A stretch of DNA of 64,000 nucleotides from Alicycliphilus sp. UBA6560 (GTDB lineage Bacteria; Pseudomonadota; Gammaproteobacteria; Burkholderiales; Burkholderiaceae_C): contig DJJU01000001.1 of NCBI GenBank assembly GCA_002434305.1, positions 1 through 64,000 of the forward strand, read 5' to 3'. The notes under the pieces are model-generated. The model was not told the DNA's origin and did not search any database. It saw only the letters and a program-made list of their open reading frames with translations. Position numbers and translations under genes: made by a program. Positions 63,846-64,000 of this stretch are shown here, one piece after another (the first letter of the stretch is position 1; each line of letters begins with the position of its first letter).

Positions 63846-64000
63846 GACAGAAGAAGTATTCGCGCGGCCAATGCGCGCGCTCGACGATGGCCGCATCCAG
63901 CACGGCGCCCAGCCGCGCCGAGCGTGGCTGCAGCTGCGAGCGGTGTGCCTGCAGCGCCGCGATCTTGCGCTGCAGCGCGGCGGGGGGAGCGTCCAGGGCG
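63832..64000 (-). CDS. PIG-L (LmbE-like) deacetylase, C-terminal part (runs off right edge)
   Basis: An open minus-strand frame enters from the right edge and stops at 63832-63834 (TGA). Its last residues include AALQRKIAALQAHRSQLQPR and AIVERAHWPREYFFCHGSS. The R-K-x-A-A-L-x-A-H-x-S-Q pattern is the C-terminal helix of PIG-L family N-acetylglucosaminyl deacetylases. It overlaps the methyltransferase start by 14 bases, implying one transcript. Only about 55 codons are visible, so the assignment is moderate. Confidence 0.65.
   Translation of the reverse strand, partial: ALDAPPAALQRKIAALQAHRSQLQPRSARLGAVLDAAIVERAHWPREYFFCHGSS

Overview
The window is a stretch of chromosome from a high-GC betaproteobacterium, most likely family Comamonadaceae (Acidovorax/Alicycliphilus/Comamonas-like). 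Three things point there. The protein families and gene order fit: zwf-hexR, a cyanophycin cluster, a lone 2-oxo-independent Coq7 hydroxylase, and tandem general porins. groESL carries a CIRCE operator together with a sigma32-type promoter. Two dispersed repeat families typical of that group occur many times. No rRNA, tRNA, CRISPR array, insertion sequence or prophage gene was seen. Genes are densely packed, often with ATGA/GTGA/TGATG overlaps.

Layout. 1-4260 (minus): end of a surface-polysaccharide precursor operon (DUF2304 protein, manC, family 2 glycosyltransferase, rfbB, rfbA running off the left edge). 4261-6750: groES-groEL with regulatory leader and terminator. 6801-11794: central sugar metabolism, pgi and tal (minus) divergent from zwf-hexR (plus). 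11798-14390: a lone beta-ketoacyl-ACP synthase divergent from a TetR regulator across a near-perfect palindrome, then a PEBP-family protein. 14453-21582 (minus): a dipeptide-type ABC transporter operon with an embedded M20 amidohydrolase. 21790-24290 (minus): two general porins. 24598-29011: coq7, an OsmC protein, a candidate small RNA, ilvA, cobS, cobC. 29008-42199: type II secretion genes in order C (divergent), G, H, I, J, K, L, M, N, D, E, then a CZB-domain gene and a luciferase-like monooxygenase, then F. 42348-43796: a 5'-nucleotidase and an unknown protein. 43997-52444: cyanophycin cluster, with a DUF1854 protein and a zinc-ribbon ABC exporter on minus, and two cyanophycin synthetases plus a CreA protein on plus. 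52523-54746: FrnE-like DsbA protein and an acyl-CoA ligase. 54993-61418: two-component/chemosensory genes (response regulator; hybrid kinase, cheR, cheB, receiver-kinase). 61617-64000: DJ-1/PfpI protein, ribbon-helix-helix protein, two small coupled ORFs, a methyltransferase, and the 3' end of a PIG-L deacetylase.

The most striking non-gene structure is repeats. A short imperfect-palindrome family (core TAGCTGCYAGCGCTTG) occurs about 14 times. It fills intergenic gaps, including the one inside groESL and the one between the two cph genes. It supplies stop codons, and it also lies inside coding sequence (the gspD signal peptide, cobC, probably gspF). A second, GC-rich family (CCCCCTGAGCGGCT...) encodes most of the prepilin leader of both gspH and gspJ, in opposite orientations. 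A CU-rich, three-hairpin, terminator-ended transcript candidate upstream of ilvA is the best small-RNA lead. The cyanophycin cluster pairs an intact synthetase with one that has lost its C-terminal P-loop lysine.
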